Shown here one piece after another: positions 28,418 to 41,669 of a stretch of 64,000 nt of DNA (within the stretch, counting starts at the first letter, position 1; every line of letters starts with the position of its first letter). Both the position numbers and the translations under genes were made by a program. Below the pieces are notes generated by a model. It searched no databases. It saw nothing but the letters and a program-made list of their open reading frames with translations, and had not been told where the DNA came from. Origin of the DNA: Chlorophyllum brunneum (lineage: Eukaryota; Basidiomycota; Agaricomycetes; Agaricales; Agaricaceae). The stretch is from contig OY756139.1 of NCBI GenBank assembly GCA_963576785.1, forward strand, positions 2,418,001 to 2,482,000. Reading direction: 5' to 3'.

Positions 28418-29096
28418 TTGTTATTCGGAGTTCAAGGCAAGGAGGGGCGTAGTCGAGTAGGAAGGACAGCTCTGGGCCCAAAATAATAGACGAACCAGCG
28501 CCTAGGGAAGTGGGATACGGTCTTGGGGAATGAAGATTACTTACATGCGGAGTATATATGCTAGTACGAAGGGAGTCTAATTCTAAGGGTAATGGCGTTT
28601 CAAACTCTAGCGGTGACTGATGTAAGTATTCTCGAAACCCTGAAACCGTAGTGCTCCTGGAAACGACATAGATACAGGCGCTATGACGCCTAAGATTATA
28701 TTTTATTTTGTCGTTGCTCTGTGACTTCGGAATCGTCGGACATGATTCAAAGTTGATTTCAGATATGAGTGCTCGGGAAAGGCATGTGACACAACCACTT
28801 TCTGTCATAACGAATAATTATTGCTTCTTGCGTGCAGACATGATTCATACATTGTTGCTGACAGTCAGAATACTCCGTACAATATCTACGCCTGTACGAA
28901 TAAACAACGGACACCCATGCGAGATTTGGGTATAAAGATATAGATGATGATGCAGTTGGCTGAGCCAGAGAAAACACATTGGCAGAGGAAAGAGGAAGAG
29001 CGAGTGATATGCGAATGGGGTCCGTGGGATGAAACAGATATGAACAATGCCGGATACAGCACAACGATGAATTGGAAAAGCACCATAACAAAAATA
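28418..29096. other. Intergenic, carbonic anhydrase promoter side
   Basis: About 680 bases between the carbonic anhydrase start and the 3' end of the Spt21-like gene. A minus-strand TATATA lies at about 28554-28560. A 175-codon minus frame overlaps the carbonic anhydrase start but looks like noncoding composition. Confidence 0.4.
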
Positions 29097-32000
29097 CTAC
29101 ACCACACATCCGCTAAGGAGGGCTTGAAGATCCGCTGCCAGCTTCTTGTGATCAACAGGTTGGGGAGGTACGTCCAGGCTTGTGAGATACTCAAGTGCGC
29201 TGAAATCGAAAGCAGCTCCAGGTTCGGGAGCATCTGTGTTGGCTGGTTTGAAAGCTTCCCAAAATCCCTTGAGGTCCATGTTATCTAAACCACCAGGAAA
29301 CAGCGAATTAGGGTCGCCGCCAGCCAGGCTGGGATCACTATGAGGAGTTCCCTGGAAGGCGTGCAACCCATCAGACAGCCCATCCATGCCCCCTGTCGTC
29401 GTGTATTGCTCAAGGAAAGCCAGCTCTTCCTCTCGTTCTGCGTCAACGTTAATTATCGCAACATTTGGTAAAGGTATGCCTGAGTCGTCTGCGTCAGCAG
29501 GACCAGGATCCCGATCACTCCCCGTCATATTGAGAACTTCATGCGGTTCGTACTCGGCCTCTGACGCGACAGGTAGTTCCTCGTCAACACCACTGTCACC
29601 CCCATCACATGGTATATCAGCGTCGTCATCTATGGGCATAAGGCCTGGGCTCGAAGGTGGAGGTGGGGAGGAGGGAGGTAATCCAATCCAGTGTTGAATC
29701 CGGGGTGGCATGTCTTCGTCGTCCTCATCATCCACTCCATCGCGATCTTGAGTATTTGTGGGATAGTCCGCCGCCGTCTCGTCGGTATCGATATCCGAGC
29801 TAGCGATCGGTAAGGAGCTAGGCGGACAGTCCAGGTCATTCTGGGATTCGCCCTGCTCGTCTGGTGTAGGGCTCTTCTTCAACTTGATAAGCGTATCTTC
29901 ACTGCTCTCGTTGGCTTTGGTTATGGTCATTGAAGACTCCGAACCGGATCGTCTGGAAATACTCCGATGGGCAGTGGGAGACGTTACTATGGCATTCTTT
30001 CGAGCTAAAGGTGAACCAAACATGCCCGGTGAAAACAGTGGACTCCCAGTAGAACGTCGGGCAATGGACATAGGGGTAAAGAGGGAGTCATCATCGTATG
30101 CCGTCATACCAGGCGTCGAGGGCGCGAACTTGGACGATCGTTTAGGCGTTACGGGGGGAGGAAGTCGCGATTTGCGTTTTGGGGAGGGTGACCGTGCTCG
30201 TTGAGCGGAGGGAGGGAAGAGATTGAGGCCAGTATCGCTTGAAGCAATGATTGGAGGCAAATCGCTTTGAGGCAATACGGGTAATGGTGGTCGCATCCAT
30301 TCGTGGCATTCGGGTGGCCTGGTTGGATCTGAGTTTGGTGCATCTTCATTTTCCACATTTATTATTCTACCACGCTGTCTTGAGCGCTCCTGAGCAGCGG
30401 CATTCGTCCTTCGTCTGTTCGCCCGTTTCTCCTCCTTTCTTTTCCCCTCCGCCTCGACTGCCGCACGCTGTGCTTCTTCAGATAATCGAGGTTGGGTTGC
30501 AGTATTTGTACGCGCCCATGTTGGAACCACATACGGCTTTTTAGGTGCATTGGAAGGCTTGATTGGGGAGGAAGCCGAAACCCGCTGGGGCTGAGGAGAA
30601 TCTGGTATGATGATGGGACAATTCCGTGAATTACCTCCCATATCCGATAGCTGAGGCTGTGTGTTGAGACACTCTTGCCTTGGTGTTCGAGGTGGTGAAG
30701 TCCATGGTTCAACAGGTGAACGGTAGTAAGAGTTCATCCCAGACGCTGGCCGGGGAGCCGTGGATGCGAGCACGTAAGGGTAATGGCGAAGGCTCTGCTG
30801 CTGACTAAAATGAAAGCGGGAAAGTTCTCTCTTGTCAAAACGATCTTTCTCCTTCCCTTTGTTCCTGTGGTTCCTGTTGCGTTTATTGTCCCTCTCCTCC
30901 ATACAATCATCGAGAGTTCTTTTCCGCAACAGTGAATTTGTATAAGTGGAGGGAACTGTAGGTAAAGGGTGAGCCTTCGGGGGTGAGTTTTCGATAGAAC
31001 GTGCACCAAGTCCCCTGTTCTGGGGAACAGGCCTGTCTGAACCGAGAGTTGTGGGTGTCATGTTTGCTTGGGAATTGGTACCAAGTTTTGCTTGTTCGTA
31101 TTCTCGCTCAGCCCGCTGTTGAAATGTCGCGGGATTGATATTCTCCTTGTCCAGGGGTACAATGTCATCATCATTTGGAGATGGGGTCAGGGAAGAGTGA
31201 GTGGATGGTTGGGAGGTGGGTGGCGAGAAGGCAGTCGTGGGCGTAGGCCCAGATTGCGCCTTGACGTGGGCATTATCAAGCAACTGCCGCAGCGCGTGAA
31301 CTAAAGTAGTATTCACAGATGGCTGTGATCCACCCTGGGATGTAGGAGAATCGATGAGACCAAGGGCATTCAGAAGAAACGCATTTTGGGTCGCATCATT
31401 GCGGGACGCTGAGAATAAGAGTGCCAGAGTGCTTAAATCTGGCCCTCCAGACTGAGAAGAAAAGCTAGAATCAACCATCTGAGTGGGCGGGGAATTGGTG
31501 GTCGGCATCGACTGAATCGTCGTCGTCGTGGATGTTCCTACACATATGGCTGTCCCTAGGCCTGAAAGAAGTTGTGATGGAGCCATGTCTTCCACCTTGA
31601 CCCTCGTCTCATTATTAATTGCTCCTTTCGGGCGTCCTTTCTTCTTGACGGGGCCAATATAAGTATCAGCACTCAAGAGCTTGTCAGATTCTGTCATGGG
31701 GGTTGATGACACCCGGGGTAGCTTCTTGGGTTTGTTCTTCGCTTTCGTGCGACTCTGTATCGATGCGATGGTTGCGAGAGTTTCCGGGGTTGTCGTGGCA
31801 CTGTTTTGACAGGAAGCATGTGGTGCAAATAATGACTGGTTTTAGCCCGTCAGTCATAGAAGACCGAACACAAAGAAAATCAACCTGAGCAGGGCCACGA
31901 TGTTGGGTTGCGTTCCATGAAACAGAGGAACTAGACGATCTTGATTGACCCGTCTGTGCAGTCTAAAATAATTATAAGCAGAGCCGCAGGATTAGAGGAC

Positions 32001-32543
32001 GCCGAAGCATACCTCTCTCAAAGCTATAATGACTTCAAGAGCAGCCTGACCGGCCCCTGTTTTACTGAGGGTTCCAACTACCGTAACCGGTTCTTGGTCC
32101 TCAGCGGACAGTCCCAAGGACATGAAGCCCATTCCAACTGCCACTCCACGAGTGTGTGCGGAGGAATTGGTAGTTGAATTCATCGACTGACCATCGCTCG
32201 GGTTCGAAATGTCCATCGGGCCCAGTGTAGCATTGGATTCGAGAGGATCAAGAACATAGACAGAAAAGTCTCTGGAGCAATCCTGCATAAGCTCTGGGCT
32301 AGAGCGACATATGGCCTCCAAACACGTCTTGAAGGACACAGCACCATATGGTTCAGTCTTTTTTGAGCCGCCAGGGACAGGTGTTATGGGAACGAGGACG
32401 GGTGAACGCGCAAGAATATATGAAGAGCTGTTGATAGTATAGAGAACTCTGAGATGCAGCCGACGCACTTCTGGCATGTTGGACCAGAGGCATCCAACGT
32501 GAAGGAAAAGGACAGGTCCGATGCTCACACAAGGGTTCGACAT
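29097..32543 (-). CDS. Spt21/Ams2-like transcription regulator
   Basis: Spt21 (budding yeast) and Ams2 (fission yeast) control core histone gene expression. The N-terminal exon from ATG 32543 has this family's conserved block: LRVLYTINSSSYILARSPVL, YGAVSFKTCLEAICRSSPEL and FSVYVLDPLES, then VAVGMGFMSLGLSAEDQEP and GAGQAALEVIIALREV. Introns near 31940 and 31880 lead to a long exon of about 870 residues. It carries an AT-hook-like motif KKKGRPKGAINN (about 31650), a conserved-looking segment PKKPYVVPTWARTNTATQPR (about 30510) running into a basic helix, and proline/serine-rich and acidic regions. No CxxC...CxxC GATA finger is visible, so it resembles Spt21 more than Ams2 in that respect. The C-terminus ends LAADLQALLSGCVV. 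Confidence 0.82.
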
Positions 32544-32749
32544 TCAACAGGCCAGTGCCAGTCCAGAACGCGGCTGACTAAGCAACGCGCCGAGTCACAC
32601 TGTGACAAGTCGCGTCAGATCACGAGGGTTATTGCGGAACAGAGATTAGTAGTAGTAGGCGTCCCTCAGTCAGAAGGATAGTGTCCCGCACTAGCGTCCC
32701 ATTCTTTTATGATTCTAATTAATCCTATGAACACCTTAAATGAATGGCG

Positions 32750-33722
32750 CTACCGTACAGTTTCAAAAGAAATGGATATCGAAGCCCTTTGCTCTGCGGC
32801 ATCAGGCACTCGTATGAGCATGTGTGGTAGTGATTTGGCGTTCTGCGTGGGTCCATGGCTCGCCCCAACCTCAGAATCTTCAAGCTGCCGAGTCCATTCC
32901 GGTTTTGGAGGGCAGCAGCACGGTGATAGACAATGAACTCGAAATCGAGATAATTCCGTGGTTTCATTCGTTGTGTTTCGTTCATCGGCCTCCCTGTGCA
33001 ACCAAGTGGAGGGACGAGGACGGAGAAACGCAATGAGAGTTGGTATCGGGAATGGCGACGGTGACGAGTCGATATCACGGATCCAAACATCGCCATCAAA
33101 AGCTGAGACCGTAATCATGGCAACAATGATGAGCCCCATGGTATAGACAATGTCTATTGACCCACTTTGTAAGTGCATCGTTGCTGGAAAAGGGCCCCGA
33201 CTCACGAATAATCGAGCCACCTATTACGAAAGTTTGGAGAAGCACGTACACCACTGGCAATGTTTTATCCTTGAACTCAGTTGTCGCTACAATCAACGCC
33301 AGGACTGGGTCGGCTACGGATGAAGACCCCCGACATCTATGAGAATGTCGACTCACTCAAGTGGAACGGAAAGAGACTGAATAGACCGATGGCCTCAGAA
33401 GCCACAGACTGACTGGTATGAAAGAGGGATTTCCGTGTGATACTGGACTGAGTTTGAGAGCTGGCACAAGAATATAATGTCACAAAAGACGAACGACCAC
33501 AAGATCCGCATAAAACTCAGCGTCTGGATTGCCACAAGTAACCAAGGAACCGCATTATGGGAGAAACTTGGTAGCATGAAGAAAGCGAGAACAATCGTCA
33601 CTGCGGATATGAACAACATTATACCTGTACAGTATGGTTTGAGTGAGTGCGGTAGCAGTTGACAAATATAAATACACCCCACCTGAGAGAGCTCTGCGGA
33701 AAGTTCGAAAGTAGAAAGTCAT
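32750..33722 (-). CDS. Predicted multispan membrane protein, unassigned
   Basis: I do not recognise the family with confidence. A plausible model starts at 33722 (MTFYFRTFRRALS), splices over about 55 bases to GIMLFISAVTIVLAFFML, and continues VPWLLVAIQTLSFMRILWS. It then joins VADPVLALIVATTEFKDKTL and VVYVLLQTFVIGGSIIRESG, then MGLIIVAMITVSAFDGDVW. That is about five or more hydrophobic helices with a polar C-terminal tail ending ISISFETVR. The intron ends are GT-AG but the order was inferred by eye, so the exon set may be wrong. No catalytic or transporter motif is visible. It is divergent from TFIIIA, with about 400 bases between starts. Confidence 0.5.
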
Positions 33723-34129
33723 GGTGTGATGAACAGAAGAGTACAACCGGCCAAGGAGCAAAGAGGATTTATAACGAGCGGCTGGCCCACTTCTGGCTGA
33801 CAAGAAAGTTCCAAGTTCGGTGCTGACCATTGAGGAAAAGACGAATTTCAGCAAAGGCTAGATTCTGCGACCACCCTGAGTGCCCCGAGAAAAAGCTAGA
33901 TTCTGACACTGCACTATGCATGAAAAATGATTGACCCCGCCCAATGAGCTCAATATGCGGCAGAAAGAGTAGTGGTACAGTCCCCTCCCGTCAAGCCATT
34001 TTTAGGGCTCGCTGTGATCCGAGGACAAACAAAATTAAACAAAAGATTTCACCTTCCTGATAACTTTTCATAACCCCCTTGATACCCCCACCAAACTCCT
34101 TGGACTTGTGCCATACGTCGAAATATAAC
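33723..34129. other. Shared promoter region between membrane protein and TFIIIA genes
   Basis: Divergent spacer of 407 bases with no credible open frame. Confidence 0.45.
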
Positions 34130-35814
34130 ATGTACGCTTCTGCCATTGTTTGTCAGACCAATCAGATTTTGGGAAAACGGAGAGTTAACGACGGTTGCAT
34201 TTCTGGCTTTTGCTCAACTGAAGTCAGGTTGGGGGAGGAATATCGAACTTGCGTGTCTCCTTCGTCAAATGCAAAGAAGAGCAAGCCCATTATTGTCAAT
34301 GGGAAGCTTCAAGCCGACACTAAAAAGCGCTACCAATGCACCCACGATGGGTGTTCTAAAGCTTACTCGAAGCCTTCTCGACTGGCTGAGCATGAACGCT
34401 CGCACACGGGCGAGGTGAGTGGTTATGAATGGATATTTACTTTCCATGCTCAATACATACTCTAGCGTCCTTATCAATGTGAAACATGCAAGAAGTCTTA
34501 TCTGCGAGAGACTCATCTTCATGCCCATGCACGAAGCCACCTTCCAGAATCATCTCGACCACTCATCTGCGACAAACCAGGCTGTGAAAAGCGTTTTTGG
34601 ACGGTCCAGCACCTCAAAGTACACATTGGATGGCACGAGGGTCTTAAACCATTTGCTGTAAGCCTGCACCCTGCTGGACCCTACCATGTTAACCTATCGT
34701 CAGTGCTCGGAACATGGGTGCCCCGAATCTTTTGCCAAACACCATCAACTTCGGTCCCATATTGCAGGTGCCCACTCACCACCTGGCACAAAACCTTATC
34801 GCTGCGACCATGCGGCATGCATGAAGTCATTTTCCACCAATCAACAGCTGAGGGCACATTCCAAGACCCACGACGGTACGGCGGTTCTTTCCATTCTTTG
34901 ACTGTATGAAATTAAGACCATATAGAGAAACGGTATACCTGCGTGTATAACGACTGCTTGACTACATCTGACCAACCCCCGTTATACTTTCCTACCTGGT
35001 CCGCACTCCAGAATCACATCCGCACCGCTCACCCTCCCACATGCACTCGTCCCTCTTGTTCCGGACGTACCTTCACGACCCACAAGGGCCTTCGTGCTCA
35101 TATGAAACTTCACGAGCAACATGACATGAGCGAGGCCTTAGAGAAGCCCCTGGGTGGTGAGACTGACCATCAGCCCGTGAAGAGGAGAAGAGGTGATGAC
35201 TGGGGTCGCGACTGGTTGTGCAATTTTGAAGGCTGTACCAAAGAATTCAAATCAGTTAGTACGTTTCTATCTACTACTCTACAGAATGACTCAACACACC
35301 TATGTAGAAAAAGGCCCTGACCGTCCACAAGAACGTGACGCATCTTGGGCAACGCAACTTCGTCTGCTCTTACGCGGGTTGTCAGAAGGCCTATGGTTAT
35401 AAACACCTCCTCCAGCGTCATATTGCTAAAGCACACGAGAGCGACGACGGAACCTGTACAGAGAAGTCCGAATCTCCGTCTCCACCAGACGAGAAAGAGA
35501 AAGGGACAGACACCCTATGGGATATTGATACCATCACCGGATACTCCTACGCACAAGTTTCCCAAGCCAGAGTTACTGGGGGGCGGGCCTTGCAGTGCCC
35601 TTTCCCTTATCTCCATTCATTTACTGCCGAAGTCGTCGAGAGCACAGACGTTCAACCTCCCGCTGCACCATCAGAACGAACTAGCAGCTGTGACTACGCC
35701 TTCAGGCGTGCCTATGACCTACGTCGGCACCTTCAAGCTTCACATGGATTTATCGCACAGAAAGATAACGTGGAACTCTGGGTCGCACAGAAAAAGCTGG
35801 CTTGGTATACATAA
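34130..35814 (+). CDS. Transcription factor IIIA, C2H2 zinc-finger protein
   Basis: TFIIIA binds the internal control region of 5S rRNA genes and recruits TFIIIC/Pol III. Nine tandem C2H2 fingers can be read across exons: first YQCTHDGCSKAYSKPSRLAE (about 34330), then YQCETCKKSYLRETHLHAHA, CDKPGCEKRFWTVQHLKVHI, CSEHGCPESFAKHHQLRSHI, YRCDHAACMKSFSTNQQLRA, a sixth with an enlarged loop (YTCVYNDC...WSALQNH), CTRPSCSGRTFTTHKGLRAH, WLCNFEGCTKEFKSKKALTV and FVCSYAGCQKAYGYKHLLQR. After an acidic/Ser-rich gap a degenerate tenth finger (LQCPFPYL...AYDLRRHLQASH) closes the protein, a layout like yeast TFIIIA. Start is uncertain: ATG 34130 is the first suitable one after an upstream in-frame Met at 34079. 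About six introns. Confidence 0.9.
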
Positions 35815-36617
35815 GTTCGCTATCTATCTTCACGCATACCACTGTCCTTTCCGCTAGCGAAAAGACCCTCTCCTCCTGCTCCTGGGTTTTGATATTCTAG
35901 CAAAGAGCCACCCTGACAGCGTTTTTCCGTCGGGAAGGTCACTCGTCATCTGTTTCACTTATAAACATTCACCCGACCGATCATGCCCATATGGCGAGCG
36001 CCCTAACCTTTCTACTCAAGCGGCGGACGCTGCTGACCTGTGTTTTTATGTGTCCAGACTTCTGAAGAATCACCTGCTGGTCGATTCGCTTATCAGCGTG
36101 GGGAATAATCTGACACGACCCACTCGCGTAGCCCGGGAAATCGCGCAACGAACCTCATGGTTTTTTACTGATAAAGCTTTATTAGCAGCCCCCTGCGTGA
36201 CATCTCGCATGGTTCCAGAAGCTCTTTGTATCCCGAATTGCACATTGCGCCGTTCCATCAAGCCTGTGGTCGTTGCTTGATTCCCGTTCTCACCTATCTT
36301 CCTCAGCGTCCTTCTCATCCTAAGAGTTCGCTCAACAGCTCGGAAGCTCGGTGACGGACAATACAGACAGAGTGCTCTCAAGTTCGTTGCAGATTCAAAC
36401 GTCAACCGAGAATCCCCCACTGCTGCCCTCATATACAGAACGACTATCCCGGCGATCTGCGTGGCTTCCCATCCATGTGCTTTCCGTAGACACATGCGAG
36501 TTCTCCCCTCGACTTCTGGGTAGCAGATACGTCAAGTGACGAATTTTCTCGAATGAAAATATAAGTCGACTATCGCTGTGGTGCTTGTTCACAGCAGTTT
36601 GTTCCCTCCGCATCACG
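35815..36617. other. Intergenic, glucoamylase promoter
   Basis: About 800 bases. A 141-codon minus-strand frame (36070-36495) has no domain and unlike-protein composition, so I leave it out. The 3' half should hold regulatory sites of the starch-degrading gene downstream. Confidence 0.45.
36560..36565 (+). promoter_or_regulatory. TATA-like element of the glucoamylase gene
   Basis: TATAAG in the context AAATATAAGTCG, about 53 bases before ATG 36618. Confidence 0.4.
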
Positions 36618-38774
<2,157 letters not shown>

Positions 38775-38887
38775 TTTTTCTCATCGACACCTTTAGGTAC
38801 TTGTATCAATTCCAAAAAAAACCTTTTTTTCGAGCGTGCGACAATATTAGCGTGCCCTAGTGTATCGACAGCGCATGATCAGCTCAG

Positions 38888-38966
38888 GGTGCTATAGTGT
38901 AGTGGTTATCATTCGGGATTTTGATGTCAATGTTCCCGAGACCCAGGTTCGAACCCTGGTAGCACC
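38888..38966 (+). tRNA. tRNA-Gln: tRNA-Gln (anticodon TTG), intron-containing
   Basis: Acceptor stem GGTGCTA/TAGCACC pairs fully. The D arm reads GTGTAGTGGTTATCAT with one G-T pair, almost identical to eukaryotic tRNA-Gln. The anticodon stem CGGGA/TCCCG encloses 15 bases (TTTTGATGTCAATGT), that is a 7-base loop with anticodon TTG at about 38924-38926 plus roughly 8 extra bases after position 37, the standard place for a nuclear tRNA intron. The T arm is CCAGG-TTCGAAC-CCTGG. A run of four T follows at 38967, a Pol III stop. It sits in the gap between the convergent glucoamylase and deaminase genes. Confidence 0.93.
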
Positions 38967-38970
38967 TTTT
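38967..38970 (+). terminator. Pol III terminator of the tRNA-Gln gene
   Basis: TTTT directly after the acceptor stem. Confidence 0.7.
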
Positions 38971-39038
38971 CTATGAGCTTGCAGTCGAGATTTAACCAGT
39001 TTTTTGAGTGCTCTTGTTACATATGTATATCCGTGAGA

Positions 39039-40357
39039 CTACTCCATGCTCCCAACTTGTTCTTCCAGAATTTTACCGCGCGCTTTGAGCTCTCTTTGGG
39101 TCTTTTCCACCTCGTCCTGAACAAACTCAATTGATTTGAAGTACTTGACAGTCTTGACGTGGAGCTCTGAGGAACGTCGAAAAATGAATTGGATAGTGGA
39201 TATTGGATGGAAACACACCGGCCGTGGCGTCCTCGTCAACTACTATGAGAGCCCAGGGGTGCAACTGCAAGGCCGACAGCGTCCACTGCAGAACATTGAG
39301 AAGACTACTCTGAGTCAACTGGAAACGTACGCACCAAATGATTGACGCCCTCCTCTGTTCATGGAAAAACCACCGATCAGGCTGGACAACTCTTGGGGAG
39401 CACAACTGATGACATACCGATTGCTTTGCTCAAAGCCAGTGCTTTCCGTAGTCCGGTCACAACGACGACGACCTCTCGACTGTCGAGAACGGTTGCAACA
39501 CCAACTGTAAGAGCCATGCGGGGTACGGCCGAAATGTCGTTATTGAAGAAACGGGCGTTGGCAAGGATCGTATCGTATGCCAACGTTTTAATCCGCGTCC
39601 TTGATGCGAGCGACGAACCTAAAACGCGACAATCAACCATTATACAGTGTACTGGGGCAACAGTAATGTTTAGCACGCACCCGGTTCATTGAAAGCTATG
39701 TGCCCGTCTTCACCAATACCTCCGAGAAAGAGTTCTATCCCACCGTAATCTTTGATCTTCTTTTCATACGCGTTACATTCTGCGATGAGATCCTCTGCAT
39801 TTCCATTGAGAATGTTGACTTGTGTAGGTGGAATGTCAACTAGAATAGAATCGCCCATTAGGATGCGTTATTGTCAGGGTGAAGGGCAGGGCTGACTGTG
39901 GGAGAAGAACTCGCGAAACATGAAGGTGTGGTAGGACTCCGGGTGGTCGCGAGGTAGCCCAACATATTCATCCATGTTGAAAGTGACAACATCCTTAAAC
40001 CTGACATAGATGTAGTCAGCCCCAAGGGTCGCTGATTCGAAACGGTCAATACGACACACGAGAGCTTCTTTTCCTTTACAAGCCTGATCAGTGCTTTGTA
40101 TGTCGCGATTGGTGATGAGCCAGTTGGCAAGCCGAGAACGAAGGGCTTCTCCGGGGTTGGTGCGAAGTCGTTGATTCTAGAACCGCTATGTTAGTCTGGA
40201 ACATGCACAGAAATATCGAAGACACACACCGTTTGCATATGTAGTTGGCAATGTAGTCGCCGACAGCAGTGGGATCATCACGAATAATAAGACCTGAGTT
40301 AAACGAAGATAGGTTGAGCGAAACTCTAATGATGATATGGCTGGGACACATACGCAT
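39039..40357 (-). CDS. Glucosamine-6-phosphate deaminase (NagB type)
   Basis: Converts glucosamine-6-phosphate to fructose-6-phosphate and ammonia, the last step of chitin/GlcNAc use, in the cytosol. Start at 40357: ATGC, then a 50-odd-base intron, then frame-consistent [20 protein letters not shown]. Family motifs: [19 protein letters not shown] (phosphate loop), [20 protein letters not shown] (active-site Asp), [18 protein letters not shown] (catalytic His loop, about 39710), [39 protein letters not shown], and [20 protein letters not shown]. The C-terminal helix is polar ([20 protein letters not shown]). Introns split nearly every motif. It converges on glucoamylase with the tRNA between. 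Confidence 0.94.
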
Positions 40358-41150
40358 TTCAAGTTACACGACGAAGAGAGAAAGGGGGGCGGTACAGACA
40401 ATTGAGGAACGGGAAGGGGCCAAACCGAAATATGATTCCCCCCTAGATCTTTAAAAGCTCCAGTGTTGACTGCTTGGCGCGGGTGAACTCAGTCGTATCA
40501 TATGGTCAGTAGTAGGACAGGGTATATATGACTCTGACATGGATCATCTCGGAACGAAATGGAGATGAGAGGATTTGGCGAGCACATTGCCTGATTCTCG
40601 AGACCCGTCGCCTGTAAAAGGACAACTCGGAGCCAGGGCTTCCGTGCACACTTTACACCCGAAGCGACCGTGCGGTCACCCACATGTCTAAACAAGCGCC
40701 GTCACTCTGGAAACCTTTCCGGGTCACGGTGTCAATAGATCAGGCTGGTAGCAACGTGCTCTATCTTGAACCAGCACGCAGTTAAATTGAGAAGTGTCCA
40801 CGCCTGAAGCTAGGACTGAGTGGAATTATGCACCATTGGCCTGATGTCAAGAGCATATGGTGCCGTGGTGATTGAGGAAACAAGCCAAAATAGCTTGCCA
40901 ATGGCTGCTCGCACGGTGCACACCATTTCAGTATGTCTTATCTCCGTCCTTGGTCGTCACAAACGACCAACTGGAGTTGTTGGCATTCCCGCACGCGAGT
41001 GTCGTACCGATGTTCCGCAATCATTCTCCCAAGACGGTGGATGTTCCCGTCGGCTCAGGTCGCGGCATCAAGCACAACTGCTAGAGGCAAGAATCACGGT
41101 CGTTGATTGGATAGTTCGGGGACTGATCACGCATACCTTATGATTAGACA
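40358..41150. other. Intergenic or unmodelled 5' exons
   Basis: About 790 bases. Plus-strand frames such as MSKQAPSLWKPFRVTVSIDQ (from 40684) and LARCTPFQYVLSPSLVVTND (about 40906) look partly protein-like and might be early exons of the IMPACT-family gene or a separate small gene, but I could not join them with consistent phases. Confidence 0.3.
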
Positions 41151-41602
41151 GCTGGTCCTTTGAAGTCTTCGCCTCTGACCGTATACGGGATCGTAAATCC
41201 GTTTTCCAGGCGCATGCGACAGAGTTGAAAGATGCAACATTGGTACCCAATTTTCTGAATCATTTGACATTATTGCCGAACATGAAGCGCGCGACGCATT
41301 GTATGTATGCGTATCGGTCTAGTGAAAAGAATTGCGGAGTAGAACAGCTGGCATGTGGACAAAATGATGGTGGTGAAAGTGGAAGCGGGGATCGACTTTC
41401 GAGACTTCTCGAATTATCGAACTGTGAGAAAGTCATCGTGGTTGTGTCCAGGTGGTACGGAGGGGTGAAACTGGGGTCCAACCGGTGGAAGCACATTTCG
41501 GAAGTCGCCAAAGAAGCTTTAGACCGAGGTGGCTTCATGAAACGCGTAAAGTTGCCGCAAAAAACATCTGGCAAAAAAAATGCACGTGGATCGAACATTT
41601 GA
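41151..41602 (+). CDS. IMPACT/YIH1-family (UPF0029) protein, 5' end unresolved
   Basis: The last exon carries the UPF0029/IMPACT core: DRKSVFQAHATELKDATLVP, MKRATHCMYAYR, QNDGGESGSGDRLSRLLELS, and the hallmark VVVSRWYGGVKLGSNRWKHI followed by SEVAKEALDRGGF. Yih1/IMPACT proteins bind Gcn1 and damp Gcn2 signalling; a related subgroup lacks the N-terminal RWD domain. The exon begins after an AG near 41150 (reading WSFEVFASDRIRDRKSVF). No RWD domain or start codon could be placed with confidence, so the given start is the exon edge only. Ends in a basic tail (KTSGKKNARGSNI). Confidence 0.7.
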
Positions 41603-41669
41603 AGCTTTTAATTTTATTTCTCTCCAAGGGTGTACATAAATCCAGTCGGGAAATGTCTATAGATGTTGA

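Noticed and set aside
28281..28808. 175-codon minus-strand frame overlapping the carbonic anhydrase start
   Set aside because: It overlaps the real coding exon in another frame and shows no motif.
36070..36495. 141-codon minus-strand open frame between TFIIIA and glucoamylase
   Set aside because: No domain, low-complexity-free but unlike-protein composition, and it overlaps the promoter of glucoamylase.
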